A stretch of DNA of 64,000 nt, taken from positions 184,892 to 248,891 of the forward strand of contig NZ_BSTL01000001.1 in the NCBI RefSeq assembly GCF_030269485.1, in the 5' to 3' direction. Positions 44,185 to 52,540 of the stretch are shown here, one piece after another; position 1 is the stretch's first letter, and each line of letters opens with the position of its first letter. The notes beneath the pieces are model-generated. The model did not search any database and had not been told where the DNA came from. It saw only the letters and a list, made by a program, of their open reading frames with translations. The position numbers and the translations under genes were made by a program. This DNA is from Actinoplanes sp. NBRC 103695. Its GTDB lineage: Bacteria; Actinomycetota; Actinomycetes; Mycobacteriales; Micromonosporaceae.

Positions 44185-45120
44185 GTGCTCGACGGGCGTA
44201 CGGCGAAACGGCTGAGTGATGCTCTGCTGGACGCCTTCGGTCCACAGCGGCTGGACGAATTGCTGTTCTACCGGCTGTCCAAGGACCGGGCCCGGATCAC
44301 CATGGCCGGCAACTACGAGTCGATCGTGTTCGACCTGATCAGGGCGGCCGACAGTGAGGGCTGGCTGGACCGCCTGATCGTCGCCGCCCGCCAGTCCCGG
44401 CCCGCTCACGACGGTCTGCGGGCGGTCGCGTCCGGTCGCGAGCTCGTGGGGGCCGAGCCCGGCGGTCTGGAGAGCATCCTCAGCGATCGGATGCCCGACA
44501 TTCACCCGGTCCGGTGGCGTGCCCGCCTCGGCGAGCTCGAGGGACAGGTCGGCCGGCTGGAGACCGGCGGCCGGCCGCTCGGCACCGGCTTCCTGATCGG
44601 GCCGGACCTCGGCCTGACCTGCCACCATGTGATCCGGCGGGTCGCGCCCGAGGACGCCCGGCTGCGGCTGGACTACCGGGCGGACGCCACCGGCCTGGCG
44701 GTCTTCGCCGGGGTCACGGTGCGCGTGGTCGCCTTCGAGCAGGTGGCGGACGACGTCGCCCTGTTCCGGTTGGACCGGCCGGTCGGGGAGGAGCCGATCG
44801 GCGAGGTGGGAGAGCCGTCCGCCGCGACCAGGGGCTGGATCGAGGTCAAGCCGGCCGCGGCCGTGCAAGGGGACCACCTCGTGGTGCTTCAGCATCTCGC
44901 CGGTGGGCCGGTGCAGATGCGCTTCGGGCAGGTGGCGGGACTGGTCGACGGGCTGCTGCGGCACACCGCGGACACCGAGGCAGGCTCCTCGGGGTCGCCC
45001 TGCTTCACGCTGGACTGGACGCTCGTGGGCATCCATCAAGGTGGCGAGCCGGTGCACGAGTCGTGGCGGCGGCCGGAGCACAACCGGGCGATCCCGATCA
45101 GCAGCGTTCCACGGGGCTGA
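44185..45120 (+). CDS. Trypsin-like serine protease with N-terminal EAD1-like domain
   Basis: 311 residues from GTG 44185 (GGAGG nine bases upstream; ATG 44176 is too close to that site). Residues 1-85 form the EAD1-like death-domain-style adaptor (VLDGRTAKRLSDALLDAFGPQRLDELLFYRL). The S1 protease domain has His148 in TCHHVI, Asp190 in ADDVALFRL and Ser269 in AGSSGSP. There is no signal peptide, so it acts inside the cell, as expected of an effector held inactive until recruited through EAD-EAD contact. It is divergent from the matching EAD gene. The 3' end overlaps the convergent membrane protein gene by 23 bases. Confidence 0.88.
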   Translation: MLDGRTAKRLSDALLDAFGPQRLDELLFYRLSKDRARITMAGNYESIVFDLIRAADSEGWLDRLIVAARQSRPAHDGLRAVASGRELVGAEPGGLESILSDRMPDIHPVRWRARLGELEGQVGRLETGGRPLGTGFLIGPDLGLTCHHVIRRVAPEDARLRLDYRADATGLAVFAGVTVRVVAFEQVADDVALFRLDRPVGEEPIGEVGEPSAATRGWIEVKPAAAVQGDHLVVLQHLAGGPVQMRFGQVAGLVDGLLRHTADTEAGSSGSPCFTLDWTLVGIHQGGEPVHESWRRPEHNRAIPISSVPRG

Positions 45121-45982
45121 GCCGCCGCAGGAGGGCGCCGGACAGCACCGCGACCTCGCCGTCGTCGGCCCGGCGCAGCCGCAACGAGCCGTCCGTGCTC
45201 GTGGCGAGCAGTGTCCCGCACACCGTCGTGTCGTCCCGCATCGTGGCCCTGACCAAGGGCGCCGGTGGCTTCGCGGCGGGCAGGAACCAGGTCATGGCGG
45301 CCGCCACCACCAGGGCCCCGAGCGCGACCCCGGCCGACGTCGCCGCTCTCCGCAGCCGGCCGGCGATCCGGCCGGGCAGTTTTCGCCGGGCCGCGTCCCA
45401 CTCCAGCAGGGCGGCATCATCTTCTCCGGACCGGGAGACCGGCCAGCCGTACGCGGCGCGGTAGGCCAGCACGATCGCCCGCCCGGCCGCGATCACCGCC
45501 ACCGCGACCACGACCGCCACCGCGATCCGTCCGCCGAGCGCGAGCTTGCGCATCGGTTCCGCGGCCAGCCCGAGACCGGCCACCGTGAGTATGCCGAGCA
45601 GAGCGGCGATCCCCGCGATCCACTTCTCCGCCGCGGTCCGCAACCGGCTCTCCTGCTCGGTGTCGGCGACCCGCCACGCCTCGGCCGCCGCCTCCAGCCG
45701 CGTGTCGGCCGACGGGACGAGCCGGGCGCGGCCGTCGGCGTCGATCTCGGCCATCGCCGTCCAGCGCCGCCCGCACCCCGCTGAGCAGGCGATCGACACG
45801 GTCAGGCTCTCCGGCGCGGAGGAGTCCAGGGTCTCCAGGCCGTCGATGCTGCCCGAGACGACGGCCGTGGTGTCGCGTCCGCAGGCCGGGCAGGGGCCCG
45901 CCAGCCGCAACGTGGAGCCCGAACGCTGCCCGCCCCACCGCGCGAGCTGTGCGCTGGATACCTGGTACACCTGGTCGGTCAT
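45098..45982 (-). CDS. Membrane protein with N-terminal zinc-ribbon-like Cys pairs
   Basis: 294 residues from ATG 45982 (GGGGGAG just upstream). Two Cys pairs in the first 75 residues (CPACGRDT, CSAGCGRRW) suggest a zinc ribbon. A helical stretch and three membrane helices (IAGIAALLGILTVAGLGLA, GRIAVAVVVAVAVIAAGRAIVLA, SAGVALGALVVAAAMTWFLP) follow, ending in a short external beta domain (DDTTVCGTLLATSTDGSLRLRR). Not a recognised family. Overlap with the EAD-protease 3' end could make it part of the same system, for example as membrane sensor or target, but that is speculation. Confidence 0.72.
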   Translation of the reverse strand: MTDQVYQVSSAQLARWGGQRSGSTLRLAGPCPACGRDTTAVVSGSIDGLETLDSSAPESLTVSIACSAGCGRRWTAMAEIDADGRARLVPSADTRLEAAAEAWRVADTEQESRLRTAAEKWIAGIAALLGILTVAGLGLAAEPMRKLALGGRIAVAVVVAVAVIAAGRAIVLAYRAAYGWPVSRSGEDDAALLEWDAARRKLPGRIAGRLRRAATSAGVALGALVVAAAMTWFLPAAKPPAPLVRATMRDDTTVCGTLLATSTDGSLRLRRADDGEVAVLSGALLRRLSPVERC

Positions 45983-45999
45983 GTCTCCCCCTCCGGCCG

Positions 46000-46012
46000 G
46001 TGCAACTTGCAC
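46000..46012. repeat. 13-bp palindrome GTGCAA-C-TTGCAC between divergent genes
   Basis: Six-base arms with one central base form a near-perfect operator-like site in the gap between the membrane protein gene (start 45982, minus) and the XRE unit. A natural candidate ligand is the XRE regulator encoded at 46155. Confidence 0.5.
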
Positions 46013-46069
46013 GGTTGACCGGTCTATGCTTGCCGCGATCTTCTCTTCACCCGATCGAGGGATGCTGCC

Positions 46070-46147
46070 GTGGCCGACGCCTCCTTGCATGGTCCAGAGG
46101 TGGACCTGCCATCCATGGTGGACCACCTCCGCCTGGGCGGACGTTAG
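46070..46147 (+). CDS. 25-codon ORF directly upstream of XRE regulator
   Basis: GTG 46070 has GAGGG eight bases upstream. The peptide begins VADASLHGPEVDLPSMVDHL, ends RLGGR and stops at TAG 46145-46147, seven bases before the XRE start. Third-position GC is high (about 20 of 25 codons), unlike a chance frame. It may be a coupled leader for the regulator or a small partner protein. Confidence 0.4.
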   Translation: MADASLHGPEVDLPSMVDHLRLGGR

Positions 46148-46154
46148 GGCTGAC

Positions 46155-47030
46155 GTGACAGGTACACAACAGAACGGCGGGCCCACCGTCCGGCGGATGC
46201 AGCTGGGCGCCCGCCTGCGTAGCCTGCGCCAGGCCAAGGGGATCACCCGGGACCAGGCCGGCTGGGCCATCCGCGGCTCGGAGTCGAAGATCAGCCGGAT
46301 GGAGCTCGGCCGGGTCGCGTTCAAGGAACGGGACGTCACCGACCTGCTGCGGCTCTACGGCATCGAGGACGAGAGCGAGCACGCCCGGCTGCTGGCGCTC
46401 GCCCGGGAGGCGAACACCCCGGGCTGGTGGCACGCGTACGGCGACGTGCTCACCACCTGGTTCCAGAACTACCTCGACCTGGAGCAGGCCGCCGAGCTGA
46501 TCCGCACCTACGAGATCCAGTTCGTGCCGGGCCTGCTGCAGACCGACGCGTACGCCCGGGCCGTCATCATGCTCGGCCACGGCAGCAAGGCGCAGGCCGA
46601 GATCGCCCGCCGCGCCGAGTTCCGGATGGCCCGCAAGCAGCTGCTCACCCGGCCGGATCCGCCGCGGGTGTGGGCGGTGCTCGACGAGGCCGTGCTGCGC
46701 CGCCCGATCGGCGGGGTTGCGGTGCTGCGCGAGCAGGTCGAATACCTTCTCGAGGTCAGCAAGCTCCGCAACGTACGCCTGCAGGTCATGCCCTTTGCCT
46801 CGGGGGGCCACGCGGCCGCGGGCGGTGCATTCTCCATCCTGCGTTTCGGTCACTCCGACGTGCCGGACGTGGTGTACATCGAGCACCTGACCAGCGGCCT
46901 CTACCTGGACAAGCGGGAGGACGTCGACCAGTACGCCGAGGCGATGGGCCGGCTGTCCATCGAGGCGGAGCCCCCGCAGCGCACCCCGGAGATCCTTCGC
47001 CAGGTGCTGGCCGACCTGACCGACGAGTGA
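46155..47030 (+). CDS. XRE family regulator with DUF5753 domain
   Basis: 291 residues from GTG 46155. The N-terminal helix-turn-helix is QLGARLRSLRQAKGITRDQAGWAIRGSESKISRMELGRV. The C-terminal DUF5753 (DLEQAAELIRTYEIQFVPGLLQTDAYARAVI...LREQVEYLLEVS...VQVMPFASGGHAA) is the standard actinomycete domain. Such proteins are very common in Streptomyces and Micromonosporaceae and usually pair with a small DUF397 protein, which is absent here; only the 25-codon ORF precedes it. The GTGCAACTTGCAC site at 46000 may be its operator. Confidence 0.93.
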   Translation: MTGTQQNGGPTVRRMQLGARLRSLRQAKGITRDQAGWAIRGSESKISRMELGRVAFKERDVTDLLRLYGIEDESEHARLLALAREANTPGWWHAYGDVLTTWFQNYLDLEQAAELIRTYEIQFVPGLLQTDAYARAVIMLGHGSKAQAEIARRAEFRMARKQLLTRPDPPRVWAVLDEAVLRRPIGGVAVLREQVEYLLEVSKLRNVRLQVMPFASGGHAAAGGAFSILRFGHSDVPDVVYIEHLTSGLYLDKREDVDQYAEAMGRLSIEAEPPQRTPEILRQVLADLTDE

Positions 47031-47051
47031 GGGCCGGTCTGGTCGGTCGGA

Positions 47052-47057
47052 TAGCGT
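47052..47057 (+). promoter_or_regulatory. -10 box TAGCGT, leaderless promoter of SRPBCC gene
   Basis: TAGCGT is followed by seven bases and the ATG at 47065, without a ribosome-binding site. Confidence 0.4.
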
Positions 47058-47064
47058 CGCGGGC

Positions 47065-47454
47065 ATGGAATCCAAGCACGTCAGCACCCACATCGACCGT
47101 CCGCTGGAGGCGGTCTACGAGTACGCGTCGGACCCGGCGAACCTGCCGGCGTGGGCGCCGGGCCTGCTGAGCTCGATCGAGCGGGACGGCGACCACTGGG
47201 TCGCGGAGTCGCCGATGGGGCGGATCGAGCTCGTCTTCACGCCGCGCAACGAGTACGGCGTCCTCGACCACGACGTCACCACGGCGTCGGGGGAGACCTT
47301 CCACAACCCGATGCGGGTGATCCCGGACGGCGACGGGTGTGAGCTCGTCTTCACGGTCCGCCGCCGGCCGGAGATGAGCGACGAGGACTTCGAACGCGAC
47401 TGGAAAGCCGTGCTCGAGGACCTCGTCGCCATCAAACGCATCGTCGAGGGCTAG
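47065..47454 (+). CDS. SRPBCC (polyketide cyclase/START-like) family protein
   Basis: 129 residues with the SRPBCC helix-grip pattern: STHIDRPLEAVYEYASDPANLPAWAPGLL, the long beta-sheet strands WVAESPMGRIELVFTPRN and a C-terminal helix DFERDWKAVLEDLVAIKRIVEG. It is a small cytosolic hydrophobic-ligand binding protein. It ends seven bases before the convergent secreted-protein gene. Ligand unknown. Confidence 0.85.
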   Translation: MESKHVSTHIDRPLEAVYEYASDPANLPAWAPGLLSSIERDGDHWVAESPMGRIELVFTPRNEYGVLDHDVTTASGETFHNPMRVIPDGDGCELVFTVRRRPEMSDEDFERDWKAVLEDLVAIKRIVEG

Positions 47455-47461
47455 TCGTGGG

Positions 47462-48490
47462 TCAGTCGACCGGGCGCGGCGCGACCTTGTGCAGGCGGGC
47501 CAGCTCGGCCAGCTCACTGCGGTACGGGTTGTAGGTGTAGGTCCGGGACACCGCCACCGGGATCGCGAAGTACTCGGTGACCAGCCTCGCCGGGTCCGAC
47601 GCCAGCTCACCGCGCGCCGGGACGTCGTTGCCGTCGTCCCAGCCCCACGGCGCGTTCGCCGAGTTGGTGCCGCAGGAGTAGGTGCCCTGCCCGCAGCCGC
47701 CGCTGGTGTCGCCGGCGAAGGTGCCCAGCGCGGCGAAGAGGTTCGCGTTGCCGCGCTCCGCCCACAGGCCACCGGCCGCGAAGATGTCCACCAGCTTGTA
47801 CCGCACATCCCGGTCGTCGCCGTTCGCGGGCGTCTCGGCGACCGACGACGGGTAGTAGACGATGCCGTCGCCCACGATGTTGTACTGCGGGAACGCCTTC
47901 AGCCCGTGCCCCTTGGCCTCCTGCGCGGTCACCGGGTGCTGGAAGGAGTCGTGCGGCGAGCTCTGCAGCTGCAGCGTCCCGTCCACCGACTCGCGCCCGC
48001 TCGTCCAGGTGCTGCCGGCCGGCGTGTACGAGTAGAAGTCGGTGTGCGCCACCGTCACGGCCGAGCGCAGCACCCCGTAGTCCGAGCCGTCCCGCTCGAC
48101 CGCGAGCAGCAGGCCCTCGCCGTCGTTCTCGTGCTCGGTCTCGAAGAACGGGTGGTCCACCCAGTCCCGCGGGTGGAAGAAGAAGTAGGTGAGGTACCAG
48201 TGGCTGCTCGTCTCCACCACCGAGTAGTAGGCGGTGGCGGCCATCGACCCGGTGCCGGTCCGGTCCCAGTTGTTCCGGCCGTCCAGGTCGCCGTCGAAGT
48301 CGTACGCGGTGATGTAGTCGGACTTGCCACCCACGGCGTGGTCGCCGGTGGCGTCCACGTCCTGGTAGTGGATCGGCGCCCAGCGCAGCGCCAGCTGCTC
48401 CCGGCTGACCGCCGCCTGGGCCGGCGCCGCGGCGAACGCGCCCACCAGCACCCCGGCGACGACCAGGGCGATTCTGCTGCGACCTCGCAT
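47462..48490 (-). CDS. Secreted protein, Vps62-like/NPP1-related fold
   Basis: 342 residues from ATG 48490 (GGAGG five bases upstream; the first in-frame ATG at 48502 lacks a site). The signal peptide is RSRIALVVAGVLVGAFAAAPAQA. The mature domain begins LALRWAPIHYQDVDATGD and includes YFFFHPRDWVDHPFFETEHENDGEGLLL, where the His/Asp/Glu cluster resembles the metal-binding GHRHDWE region of NPP1-like proteins and Vps62-type domains. Ends with a VSRTYTYNPYRSELAELARLHKV tail. Function unknown; it is an exported, possibly metal-binding protein. Confidence 0.72.
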   Translation of the reverse strand: MRGRSRIALVVAGVLVGAFAAAPAQAAVSREQLALRWAPIHYQDVDATGDHAVGGKSDYITAYDFDGDLDGRNNWDRTGTGSMAATAYYSVVETSSHWYLTYFFFHPRDWVDHPFFETEHENDGEGLLLAVERDGSDYGVLRSAVTVAHTDFYSYTPAGSTWTSGRESVDGTLQLQSSPHDSFQHPVTAQEAKGHGLKAFPQYNIVGDGIVYYPSSVAETPANGDDRDVRYKLVDIFAAGGLWAERGNANLFAALGTFAGDTSGGCGQGTYSCGTNSANAPWGWDDGNDVPARGELASDPARLVTEYFAIPVAVSRTYTYNPYRSELAELARLHKVAPRPVD

Positions 48491-48576
48491 CTGTTCCTCC
48501 ATCGATAGACCGATGTGAATTTAAGCGGTTCGGATGGCCGGTTGGCTACCGCCGGGTACACAGATCGCGACAGGGA

Positions 48577-48582
48577 TAGAGT
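48577..48582 (+). promoter_or_regulatory. -10 box TAGAGT, leaderless promoter of GH13 gene
   Basis: TAGAGT is followed by exactly six bases and the GTG at 48589; no ribosome-binding site is present. Confidence 0.4.
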
Positions 48583-48588
48583 CGCCCG

Positions 48589-49869
48589 GTGGACTGGCGA
48601 GAGCACGCGATCTGGTGGCACGTCTACCCGCTCGGCTTCACCGGGGCGCTGAAGGAAGAGGGAGCGCCTCATCGGCTGGGGCGGTTGCACCCGTGGCTGG
48701 ACCACCTGCTCGCCCTGGGCGCGAACGGACTGGCGCTCGGCCCGATCTTCGCGTCGAGCACGCACGGGTACGACACCATCGACCACTTCCGGGTCGACCC
48801 GCGTCTCGGCGACGACGAGGACTTCGCGGCGCTGGTCAGCGCGGCCGGGGAGCGCGGGGTGCGGATCCTGCTCGACGGCGTCTTCAACCACGTGGGCCGG
48901 GATCACTGGGCCTTCCAGGACGTGCTGCGCAACGGCGCGTCGTCGCCGTACGCCGGCTGGTTCCGGCTGCGCTGGACCGGCGGCCCGGAACCGGAGTACG
49001 ACGACTTCGAGGGCCACCACGACCTGGTCGCGCTCGACCACGACAACCCGGCGGTCGCCGACCACGTCGCCGAGGTGATCGAACACTGGCTCGGCCGCGG
49101 GGCCGCGGGCTTCCGGCTCGATGCCGCGTACGCCGTCCCGGCCGCGTTCTGGGCACGGGTCGCCGACCGGGTCCGTGCCGCGCATCCCGGCGCGTACCTG
49201 ATGGGCGAGGTCATCCACGGCGACTACACCGCGTTCGTCGCCGACGCCCACCTGGACTCGGTCACCCAGTACGAGCTGTGGAAGGCGATCTGGTCGTCCC
49301 TCAACGACGGCAACCTCTTCGAGCTGGCCCACGCCCTGGGCCGGCACGACGGCTTCGTCGAGCACTTCGCGCCGTGGACCTTCCTCGGCAACCACGACGT
49401 CACCCGGATCGCCAGCAAGCTGACCGACGAGAGGCACCTGGCCCTGGCCGTGGCGGTGCTGGCGACGGTCGGCGGCACCCCGGCGGTGTACTACGGCGAC
49501 GAGCACGCCTTCCGCGGCGTCAAGGAGGACCGGGCCGGCGGCGACGACGAGGTACGGCCGCCGTTCCCGCCCCTACCCGAGGATCTGTCGCCCTTGGGCC
49601 TGCCCACCTTCCACCTGCACCAGGAACTCCTGGCCCTGCGCCGCCGGCACTCCTGGCTGCACCGCGCCCGCACCACGGTGCACCACGTGGCCAACGAGAC
49701 GCTCGTCTACGAGCAGACCGACGGCGACCACCGCCTGCTCGTGGCGCTTTCCACCGCCGGCACCCCGGTGACCGTGCCCGCGCCCGGCGCGAGCGAGGTG
49801 CTCGCCGGCCACGCCGACCTCTTGGGCCAGGACGAGTGCCTGTTCTCCGACTGGGCGGTCCTCGGGTAA
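48589..49869 (+). CDS. Alpha-amylase family (GH13) enzyme
   Basis: 426 residues, cytosolic (no signal peptide). All GH13 regions are present: GVFNHVG (region I), GFRLDAAYAV with the nucleophile Asp (II), YLMGEVIHG with the acid Glu (III) and FLGNHDVTR with the stabilising Asp (IV). The small size and C-terminal beta domain fit an oligo-glucosidase or trehalose/sucrose-related hydrolase acting on imported sugars. GTG 48589 appears leaderless. Confidence 0.92.
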   Translation: MDWREHAIWWHVYPLGFTGALKEEGAPHRLGRLHPWLDHLLALGANGLALGPIFASSTHGYDTIDHFRVDPRLGDDEDFAALVSAAGERGVRILLDGVFNHVGRDHWAFQDVLRNGASSPYAGWFRLRWTGGPEPEYDDFEGHHDLVALDHDNPAVADHVAEVIEHWLGRGAAGFRLDAAYAVPAAFWARVADRVRAAHPGAYLMGEVIHGDYTAFVADAHLDSVTQYELWKAIWSSLNDGNLFELAHALGRHDGFVEHFAPWTFLGNHDVTRIASKLTDERHLALAVAVLATVGGTPAVYYGDEHAFRGVKEDRAGGDDEVRPPFPPLPEDLSPLGLPTFHLHQELLALRRRHSWLHRARTTVHHVANETLVYEQTDGDHRLLVALSTAGTPVTVPAPGASEVLAGHADLLGQDECLFSDWAVLG

Positions 49870-49901
49870 ACCCCATCCATACAGGATGATCGCCCGGTCA
49901 C

Positions 49902-49907
49902 TACGAT
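49902..49907 (+). promoter_or_regulatory. -10 box TACGAT, leaderless promoter
   Basis: TACGAT is followed by exactly six bases and the GTG at 49914; no ribosome-binding site is visible. Confidence 0.4.
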
Positions 49908-49913
49908 GCTGCG

Positions 49914-50840
49914 GTGCCACTCACGTTCGAGACCGACAAGGCCGCGCTCTGGCCGCAGTGGGCCGCCTTCCGCGACGCCCTGCGCCGGCTGGACTGGTCG
50001 GCCTGCCACGCCGTGCTCGACGTCGCCGCGGCGCCCGATCGGACCAGGCTGATCTCCTACGGGGCCGAGGAGCGCGTGCCGGAGGACTTCCTGCGGGGCC
50101 TCGTCCGCCAGAACCCCGGCGACCCGGCGGCGTTCGCCCTGCTCGGCCGGTTCCTGATCACCACCGGCTGGAACATCCGCACGGCCGCCCGCGCCCAGCA
50201 CGTGAGCAAGGAGCAGTGGCGCGCCTTCTACCACTGGCTCAACCTCGCCGAGCAGGTGCTCATCGAGGGCGCCGCGCGGCACCCGTCCGACCCGGCCGTC
50301 TGGACCGCTCGGCTGCTCTCCGCCCGCGGCATCTCGCTCGGGCTCGACGAGGAGACCCGCCGGTACGCCCGCCTGGCCCAGATCGACGAGCACCACCTGC
50401 CGGCCCAGGTCCAGCACCTCCAGCAGCTACTTCCGAAGTGGAGCGGCACCTTCGAGGCGGCGCACGCGTTCGCCCGGGAGCGGATGCTCGCCGCGCCGCC
50501 CGGCGCCCCGCAGGGAGTGCTGGTGGCCGAGGCGCACATCGAGCATGCGATGGAGCTGAGCGGCGGCGAGCAGCGGCAGTACCTCGAGCACGCGCTGCCC
50601 GACCTGCGGGCGGCCGCCGAGCGGTCGGTGCTGCACCCGGCCTTCGTCGCCGGCGACTACACGGCCGACCTGGCGCTGGGCGACTTCGCGGCGATCTTCC
50701 GCCGGTTCGGCGACCGGGAGTTCACGGCTCGGGTCTTCGGCGTGATGGGCAGGCGCGCCGCCCTGGACCCGTGGGACATGTATTTCGACGGCGGCTCGAC
50801 GGCGCTGCACGCGGCACGGATCTGGGCGGGGGAGAAGTGA
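49914..50840 (+). CDS. Hypothetical helical-repeat protein coupled to M16 peptidase
   Basis: 308 residues, mostly alpha-helical with TPR-like spacing (LVRQNPGDPAAFALLGRFLITTGWNIRTAARAQHV, RHPSDPAVWTARLLSARGISLGL, SVLHPAFVAGDYTADLALGDFAAIFRRFG). No signal peptide and no catalytic motif. Its stop overlaps the start of the M16 peptidase gene (TGATG at 50838-50842), so the two products are probably made together and may interact. GTG 49914 looks leaderless. Confidence 0.78.
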   Translation: MPLTFETDKAALWPQWAAFRDALRRLDWSACHAVLDVAAAPDRTRLISYGAEERVPEDFLRGLVRQNPGDPAAFALLGRFLITTGWNIRTAARAQHVSKEQWRAFYHWLNLAEQVLIEGAARHPSDPAVWTARLLSARGISLGLDEETRRYARLAQIDEHHLPAQVQHLQQLLPKWSGTFEAAHAFARERMLAAPPGAPQGVLVAEAHIEHAMELSGGEQRQYLEHALPDLRAAAERSVLHPAFVAGDYTADLALGDFAAIFRRFGDREFTARVFGVMGRRAALDPWDMYFDGGSTALHAARIWAGEK

Positions 50841-52522
50841 TGCGGCAGGTCGAGGTCGACGGCGTGCCCGCGATGATCGGTGCCGGCGCCGGGCCGATGC
50901 ACGCCGGGCTGGTCTTCCGGGTCGGGCAGGCCGACGAGACGCTGGCCCGGCGCGGCGTCACGCACCTCGTCGAGCACCTGGCACTGCACTCCTTCGGGGT
51001 GGCCGACCACCACTACAACGGCACCACCACACCAGAATTCACCTACTTCCACACGCAGGGCACCGCCGAGGAGATCGCCGTCTTCCTGACCGGGGTGTGC
51101 GCGTCGCTCCGCGACCTGCCGATGCACCGGCTCGAGGTGGAGAAAGAGCTGTTGCGTACGGAGTACGGCGGCCGGCAGAGCGGCCTGGCCGACTCGATGG
51201 CGCTGTGGCGGTACGGCGCCCGCGACTTCGGCCTGACCGCCTACCCGGAGTTCGGCCTGCCCGCGATCGGCCCGGAGGAACTGCGTGCCTGGGTCGCCAC
51301 CTACTTCACCCGAGGCAACGCCGCCCTCTGGATCGCCGCCGACGAGATCCCGCCCGGCCTGCGACTGGACCTGCCGGACGGCCCGCGCCGCCCGGTGCCC
51401 CGGCCGTCGTCGGCGCTGCCCCGGACCCCGGCGTGGTTCCGCGGCTCGGCCGGCTCCGTGGTCTGGGACGCGGTCGTGCCCCGCGCGGCGGCCAGCGGCG
51501 TGTTCACCGGCGTGCTGGAACGCGCGCTGATGCGGTCGCTGCGCCAGGAGCAGGGCCTCTCCTACTCGGTCAACACCGACTACGACCCGCGTACGGACGG
51601 CAGCGCCCTGATCACCGCGGCGGCCGACGCGTTGCCGGAGAAACGCGGCGCCGTGCTCGGCGGATTCGTCGACGGATTGGCGGCACTACGATACGGCCGG
51701 GTGGACGAGAAGGACGTCGCCACCGTCATCGGCCACCGCTGCGACGAGCTCACCCAGGCCGAGGAGCGTGGCGGCCGGCTGCCCGGTCAGGCGCTCAACC
51801 TGGTGTCCGGTCGCCCGATCGAGACCCTGGACGAGATCGTCGCCGGCATCCGGGCGGTCACCCCCGACGCCCTGACCGAGGTGGCCGCCGAGGCGTGGTC
51901 GACCGGCCTGCTGATGACCCCCGCCGGCCGCTCCGCGGACTGGACCGGCCTGGCACCGGCTCCGACCGGCTCGCACGCCGCCGTCCAGGGCCATACCCAC
52001 CGCAGCCTGGAAACGCCGGCCGCCCGGCTGATCGTCGGCGAGGAGGGCGTCAGCGTCGTGGAGGACACCGACGTCGCCACGGTCCGCTTCGACACCATCG
52101 CCGCGATGCTCGCCTGGCCGGACGGAGGCCGCCTGCTGATCGGCGCGGACGGCATCTCGGTGCGGGTGGAGCCCACCCTCTACGCCGGGTCGGCCGCCGC
52201 GATCCCGGCCATCGACGCCCGTGTCCACCCGGCCGCCCGGGTGTACCAGCGGCCCCGCGACCCGCAGTCCATCCCGGTCCCGGAGAAGCGGGCAGCCACG
52301 CCGGCCACGTCGTCGCCCGGCCGGATCATCGCCTTGGTGCTGGGCATCCCGGCGGCGCTCGGCCTGCTGATCCTCGACCTGATCGTGGTGGTCGCCGTGG
52401 CGAGCGGCGAGGAGACGGCGATCCTGATCGTCCTGCTGCTGATCTGCCTGGGCGCAACGGCGGGCGCCGGCTTCCTGGTCCGCTGGGGCGTCCAGGGACT
52501 GCGCGGGCCCCGGACCGGCTGA
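50840..52522 (+). CDS. M16 (insulinase-type) peptidase with C-terminal membrane helices
   Basis: 560 residues. The inverted zinc motif HLVEH (H42, E45, H46) and a downstream Glu region (RLEVEKELLRTEYGG) define a catalytic M16 domain, followed by an inactive M16 C-domain (LEQEQGLSYSV-type segment LRQEQGLSYSVNTDYD). Residues of about 395-480 form a small beta domain. The last 70 residues carry two helices (IIALVLGIPAALGLLILDLIVVVAV, AILIVLLLICLGATAGAGFLV), so the enzyme is tethered to the membrane. A membrane tail is uncommon in M16 proteases. Substrate unknown; it may process peptides. Confidence 0.85.
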   Translation: MRQVEVDGVPAMIGAGAGPMHAGLVFRVGQADETLARRGVTHLVEHLALHSFGVADHHYNGTTTPEFTYFHTQGTAEEIAVFLTGVCASLRDLPMHRLEVEKELLRTEYGGRQSGLADSMALWRYGARDFGLTAYPEFGLPAIGPEELRAWVATYFTRGNAALWIAADEIPPGLRLDLPDGPRRPVPRPSSALPRTPAWFRGSAGSVVWDAVVPRAAASGVFTGVLERALMRSLRQEQGLSYSVNTDYDPRTDGSALITAAADALPEKRGAVLGGFVDGLAALRYGRVDEKDVATVIGHRCDELTQAEERGGRLPGQALNLVSGRPIETLDEIVAGIRAVTPDALTEVAAEAWSTGLLMTPAGRSADWTGLAPAPTGSHAAVQGHTHRSLETPAARLIVGEEGVSVVEDTDVATVRFDTIAAMLAWPDGGRLLIGADGISVRVEPTLYAGSAAAIPAIDARVHPAARVYQRPRDPQSIPVPEKRAATPATSSPGRIIALVLGIPAALGLLILDLIVVVAVASGEETAILIVLLLICLGATAGAGFLVRWGVQGLRGPRTG

Positions 52523-52540
52523 AATAGGCGCCGCCGCGCC

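Noticed and set aside
44120..44245. Start of the EAD protein at GTG 44245
   Set aside because: The extra 42 codons are antisense to the protease gene, have poor codon use, and would place the start beyond the likely divergent promoter.
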